Shown here one piece after another: positions 60,681 through 64,000 of a DNA stretch of 64,000 nucleotides. Made by a program: the position numbers and the translations under genes. The notes below the pieces were generated by a model. The model searched no databases and was not told the origin of the DNA. It was given only the letters and a program-made list of their open reading frames with translations. The stretch is taken from NCBI GenBank assembly GCA_965222695.1, contig OZ244967.1:434001-498000 (forward strand), written 5' to 3'. Source of the DNA: UBA7957 sp965222695 (GTDB lineage: Bacteria; Pseudomonadota; Gammaproteobacteria; Granulosicoccales; Granulosicoccaceae). How positions within the stretch are numbered: the first letter of the stretch is position 1; every line of letters starts with the position of its first letter.

Positions 60681-61328
60681 GTGTTGAATTACCCTGAAGG
60701 CGCAACGCCTCTTGATCCCGATGAGATGGAGGGGCTCCGTTATAAGCATGTTACGACACGCGGCGAGCTTGACGAATTGGAGCAAGCTAATGTTGACGAA
60801 GGTTTGCAGTGGTTGAAGAAGCAGAAAAACCCTGATGTTCTGACTGAAAAGTTTGTTTGTGATCTGCATAAAAGGCTCTTTGGCAAGGTCTGGAAGTGGG
60901 CAGGGAAGTTCAGACGGACCGAAAAGAATATCGGCGTTGATCCGATACAGATTGCTATTCAGCTTCGTCAATTGCTTGATGATGCGCGGTATTGGACTGA
61001 AGACAATACCTATCCGCCAAAAGAACTGGCTGCAAGGTTTCATCACAGGCTGGTTTATATCCATCCGTTTCCTAACGGAAACGGTAGGCATTCACGCATC
61101 ATGGCGGATGCGGTACTGACTAAGCTTATGGATGAGCCTGCCATTGATTGGGCCGGCGGATACAAACTGGAAAAAATGAATGAGCGTCGTGATCAGTACA
61201 TCGCGGCCTTGAGAAGCGCCGACGCGCATGACTTTAATGCATTGTTTGAATTTGTCGGAGCGCTAGTACTCTGTCCAGGAGATATTGACGGATACAGAGC
61301 CAAGCTCATGAGCAAAGACAAGGCATAG
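60681..61328 (+). CDS. mobile mystery protein B, Fic-domain protein with altered C-terminus
   Basis: 215 residues, GTG start at 60681 (TTG follows). The Fic motif HPFPNGNGRHSR (residues ~128-139) has the catalytic His and phosphate-binding GNGR but Asn in place of the metal-binding Asp/Glu, as is common in this subfamily. Fic proteins transfer AMP or related groups to target proteins. From about residue 195 the frame runs into a MITE, and the last ~21 residues and the stop come from that element, so the native end is lost. Activity may or may not survive. Confidence 0.85.
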   Translation: MLNYPEGATPLDPDEMEGLRYKHVTTRGELDELEQANVDEGLQWLKKQKNPDVLTEKFVCDLHKRLFGKVWKWAGKFRRTEKNIGVDPIQIAIQLRQLLDDARYWTEDNTYPPKELAARFHHRLVYIHPFPNGNGRHSRIMADAVLTKLMDEPAIDWAGGYKLEKMNERRDQYIAALRSADAHDFNALFEFVGALVLCPGDIDGYRAKLMSKDKA

Positions 61329-61529
61329 TGCGCAGGGAATGGCCAGCCCTTTTCAAGCGCTATAACGCCGGATTTGCTCATGAGCTTGGCTCCCTTTGGG
61401 CGAGCCACAAAGGGCTCATCCACGTTGTTGCAACTCTTGGCCATAGAATGACTATGACCGGTGAGTGGCGCCTAGTGGCTAAGCCCTTTGTGACTCGCTG
61501 TATCCGTCAATATCACCTGGACAGAGTAC
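61266..61529. repeat. 264-bp MITE inserted in the fic gene end
   Basis: The terminal 32-base inverted repeats (61266-61297 and 61498-61529, starting GTACTCTGTCCAGG) match at 31 of 32 positions and are flanked by TA on both sides (61264-61265, 61530-61531), as for IS630/Tc1-type transposition. A further perfect 20-base inverted repeat lies inside (61297-61316 with 61373-61392), and a shorter one around CACAAAGGGCT. No transposase is encoded. Confidence 0.85.
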
Positions 61530-61600
61530 TAGAATGACACGGTTTTCGAAAAGCGCCAATTAAGTATATATGAATAAGTGCACATCAGAGGTGTGAGTAA

Positions 61601-63193
61601 GTGACAGGCAGTTTTGTTAATGAAATCAATAAGAGGCGCACGTTTGCCATCATCTCCCACCCGGATGCAGGCAAAACGACCTTGACTGAAAAATTGCTCT
61701 TATTCGGCGGTGCTATACAACTGGCCGGTACCGTGAAGGGACGCAAAGCCGCCCGGCACGCCACTTCGGATTGGATGGCCATGGAACAGGAGCGCGGAAT
61801 CTCGGTGACTTCGTCAGTCATGCAGTTCCCTTATAAGGATCGAATCGTCAATCTTCTTGATACGCCGGGGCACGAAGACTTTTCCGAGGATACTTACCGA
61901 ACTCTGACCGCAGTGGATTCCGCGCTGATGGTGATCGACGTTGCCAAAGGCGTCGAGCCACGGACGGAAAAATTGATGGAAGTGTGCCGAATGCGCACCA
62001 CTCCCGTCATGACATTCATCAACAAGCTTGATCGCGAAGGCCGCGATCCGATAGAGCTTATGGATGAGGTTGAACAGATGCTGCAGATAGCCTGTGCTCC
62101 CATCACCTGGCCGATCGGCATGGGAAAAGGGTTTAAAGGGGTGTATCACCTTGCCCGGGATACGGTGCATTTTTACTCGCCCAATCATGGCGGCAAGGTG
62201 CAGCAGGGCGAAGTGGTGACAGGCCTGGATAATCCGAAGCTGGACGAAGCCCTTGGCAGCATGGTCGATGATTTGAGGGAAGAGCTGGAACTGGTGAAGG
62301 GCGCCAGCCATGCATTTGACCAGAAAGCTTATTTGCGCGGCGAGCTAACTCCGGTATTTTACGGCTCTGCAATCAATAATTTCGGCGTTGCGGAATTACT
62401 GGATGATTTTGTCGAATATGCCCCTGCGCCCCAGGAACGAGAAACACTGAGCCGCCCGGTGGACCCGGAAGAATCCGCATTCTCCGGATTTGTATTTAAG
62501 ATACAGGCGAATATGGACCCTCAACACAGGGACAGAGTGGCGTTTCTGAGAATATGTTCAGGGAAATATACGCGGGGAATGAAAGCCAATCATGTGCGGA
62601 TCGGGAAAGATGTGAAATTTAACGACGCATTGACTTTTCTGGCTTCCGATCGCGGCCATGTCGATGAAGCCTATGCCGGCGATATCATCGGCCTGCACAA
62701 TCACGGCACCATCAGGATCGGAGATACCTTCACTCACAAAGAAAAACTGGTATTCACGGGAATTCCGAATTTTGCTCCGGAGCTGTTTCGTCGCGCGGTC
62801 TTGAAGGATCCGCTTAAGATGAAGCAGTTACAAAAAGGGTTGTCACAACTATGCGAAGAAGGCGCAACCCAGTTATTCCGCCCCCATACCAGTAATGATT
62901 TAATACTCGGAGCGGTCGGCATACTGCAGTTTGATGTCGTCGCCCAAAGATTGAAAGACGAATACAAGGTTGAGTGTCAATTCGAAAATTCGAGTATTCA
63001 ACAGGCAAGATGGGTGAAATGCAATGACGAAAAAATATTGCAGGATTTTAAAAACAAGCTTGCCCCCAACCTTGCACAGGACCATGCGGATGAACTGGTG
63101 TATCTCGCTCCAACCAGGGTTAATTTGCAAATGACGCATGAACGCTGGCCGGACGTTGAATTTCTGGCCACCAGAGAACAGGTATTTAATTAA
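61601..63193 (+). CDS. prfC: peptide chain release factor 3
   Basis: 530 residues from GTG 61601. A translational GTPase that recycles RF1/RF2 after termination. G-domain motifs: SHPDAGKTTL (P-loop, residues ~18-27), switch region QERGISVTSSVMQF, DTPGHEDF, NKLDREGRD. Domains II and III follow (FKIQANMDPQHRDRVAF; IRIGDTFTHKE). Length equals E. coli RF3 (529). The promoter must lie in or near the MITE upstream. Confidence 0.97.
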   Translation: MTGSFVNEINKRRTFAIISHPDAGKTTLTEKLLLFGGAIQLAGTVKGRKAARHATSDWMAMEQERGISVTSSVMQFPYKDRIVNLLDTPGHEDFSEDTYRTLTAVDSALMVIDVAKGVEPRTEKLMEVCRMRTTPVMTFINKLDREGRDPIELMDEVEQMLQIACAPITWPIGMGKGFKGVYHLARDTVHFYSPNHGGKVQQGEVVTGLDNPKLDEALGSMVDDLREELELVKGASHAFDQKAYLRGELTPVFYGSAINNFGVAELLDDFVEYAPAPQERETLSRPVDPEESAFSGFVFKIQANMDPQHRDRVAFLRICSGKYTRGMKANHVRIGKDVKFNDALTFLASDRGHVDEAYAGDIIGLHNHGTIRIGDTFTHKEKLVFTGIPNFAPELFRRAVLKDPLKMKQLQKGLSQLCEEGATQLFRPHTSNDLILGAVGILQFDVVAQRLKDEYKVECQFENSSIQQARWVKCNDEKILQDFKNKLAPNLAQDHADELVYLAPTRVNLQMTHERWPDVEFLATREQVFN

Positions 63194-63276
63194 AGCCTGT
63201 CTAAAATCACCAGAAATACCCTGGATTTGTCCGGCAGATTCCGAAACGAGTATTTCAATCCATCGAATGACTACAA

Positions 63277-63837
63277 CTAGTCAACGATGACAAATGCACC
63301 TCGGATATCGCCCTTATTATATCCTGTCGCTTTATCTTCCGGATAAAGCTCGCTCAGCTTAGCCTTGATATTGTCAGCTATATCCTTGCCGTGGCAGGTC
63401 AGGCACACATCGGCGGTGGGAATGGCTTTCATGTAGCGATACTCTTTTCCGGAATCCGTATCCACGATCTCCGAGTATTCCAGCGTCTCCGGTGCCGCGC
63501 CCGCTGCCAGCCGGGATTCAAAATTCTCAAGAACCGCTTGTTGCCAGCTTATGGGGGCATTTTTCGGATTTCTGTATTTCAAGCTGGTACGGCTGATTTC
63601 AAGATCATGGCTGACGGATACAGTCTGAGCTATTTCAGGGGCTTTGAGATTACAGACACCGATGGCATTTACCGGGCCGCCGGCTTTGATGGCGCTGACC
63701 AATTCGCCTTTAAGCTTTTTCCCGAACTCCTGAATGGTTTTCCGGCTTTGTGCGTTTCTTGCCTCAAGTTCAGTGGCGGTTACGGGAGAAAAAACAACGG
63801 GAATCAGTAAGGCTAAAGCGAGTGTTTGTTTGTGCAT
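63277..63837 (-). CDS. DUF3365 (Tll0287-like haem) periplasmic cytochrome c
   Basis: 186 residues from ATG 63837, preceded by GGAGAAGTTGG; an upstream frame extension lacks a signal start. The signal peptide ends near PVTATE. The DUF3365 domain has a CLTCH haem-binding motif (residues ~142-146) and the VCNLKAPEIAQTVS strand, with TSLKYRNPKNAP and a GDIRGAFVIV ending. DUF3365 is a PAS-like haem fold used in redox sensing or electron transfer. Here it stands alone, so a soluble periplasmic role is likely. Confidence 0.85.
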   Translation of the reverse strand: MHKQTLALALLIPVVFSPVTATELEARNAQSRKTIQEFGKKLKGELVSAIKAGGPVNAIGVCNLKAPEIAQTVSVSHDLEISRTSLKYRNPKNAPISWQQAVLENFESRLAAGAAPETLEYSEIVDTDSGKEYRYMKAIPTADVCLTCHGKDIADNIKAKLSELYPEDKATGYNKGDIRGAFVIVD

Positions 63838-64000
63838 ACCAACTTCTCCATATTTTTTATTGATTGAAATTACCTTGTCTAGCAGACAAGCGAAACTTCG
63901 ATAAGCTGAAAACAATTTTATCATCCATGGAAGAGAGCGCTAGTAGGGCAATTTCATTGCTGTATCAGATTTTTTTATACCAAACATTCCCGCTAACACA
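63838..64000. other. upstream of the DUF3365 gene, to window end
   Basis: 163 bases with no complete gene. A minus-strand promoter for the cytochrome is expected here, but no clear -35/-10 pair was recognised. Confidence 0.4.

Noticed and set aside
61328..61537. A 69-codon open frame directly after the fic stop
   Set aside because: It lies inside the 264-bp MITE and is read through its inverted repeats; there is no family character and no ribosome site.

Overview
The window looks like chromosomal DNA of a free-living or host-associated sulfur-oxidising gammaproteobacterium. Three things support this: the lptD-surA-pdxA / rsmA-apaG-apaH and mrdA-rodA-mltB-rlpA-dacA-ybeD-lipB-lipA gene orders, which are gammaproteobacterial; a soxXYZA operon with a single-haem SoxA and no soxCD nearby; and a tusA-dsrE2 sulfur-carrier pair. 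I cannot assign a genus from sequence reading alone.

Layout. 1-745: end of thyA overlapping folA. 767-16196 (minus strand): the lptD-surA-pdxA and rsmA-apaG-apaH outer-membrane/housekeeping cluster, split between pdxA and rsmA by about 9 kb carrying an orphan pilY1, an RND efflux pair and an LtrA-family membrane protein. 16521-17231: ung. 17384-25759 (plus): cell-wall elongation and lipoate operon. 25766-31115 (minus): a surface-type beta-propeller protein, a DUF1289 protein, an HMG-CoA-lyase-like protein that has lost its catalytic residues, and a repeat-rich lipoprotein. 31116-32470: no protein gene, but a chain of hairpins holding two 295-bp tandem copies of a structured element followed by a strong intrinsic terminator. 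32471-34573 (minus): soxXYZA. 34951-36417: BepA-like protease. 36762-37568: tusA-dsrE2. 38052-44031: ilvIHC, pssA, and leuA preceded by an unannotated leucine-rich leader peptide. 44087-45222: a holD (psi)-like gene and rimI.

45258-58254 is the most unusual part. Two divergent gene groups share a 366-bp intergenic region. To the left is a PhnD-type periplasmic binding protein, a hybrid histidine kinase, and a 1433-residue membrane protein that joins two rhodanese domains, a YidC/Oxa1-like membrane domain and a PEP-synthase/rifampicin-phosphotransferase-like ATP-grasp plus phosphohistidine module. To the right is a second hybrid kinase with an HPt domain and a REC-PAS-GGDEF-EAL protein. Together they read as a sensory and phosphotransfer locus that may link a periplasmic ligand, possibly sulfane sulfur, to c-di-GMP.

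58361-61535 is mobile DNA. An IS1111-type element sits inside the terminal repeat of a 227-bp MITE. Next comes a mobile mystery protein A/B (XRE regulator plus Fic) pair with an 18-bp perfect operator palindrome, and the Fic gene's end has been rewritten by a second, 264-bp MITE. The window closes with prfC and a DUF3365 cytochrome.

Several genes have non-ATG starts (ung, rodA, mltB, rlpA, lptD, ilvI, prfC, apaG). Start choices are explained where they matter.
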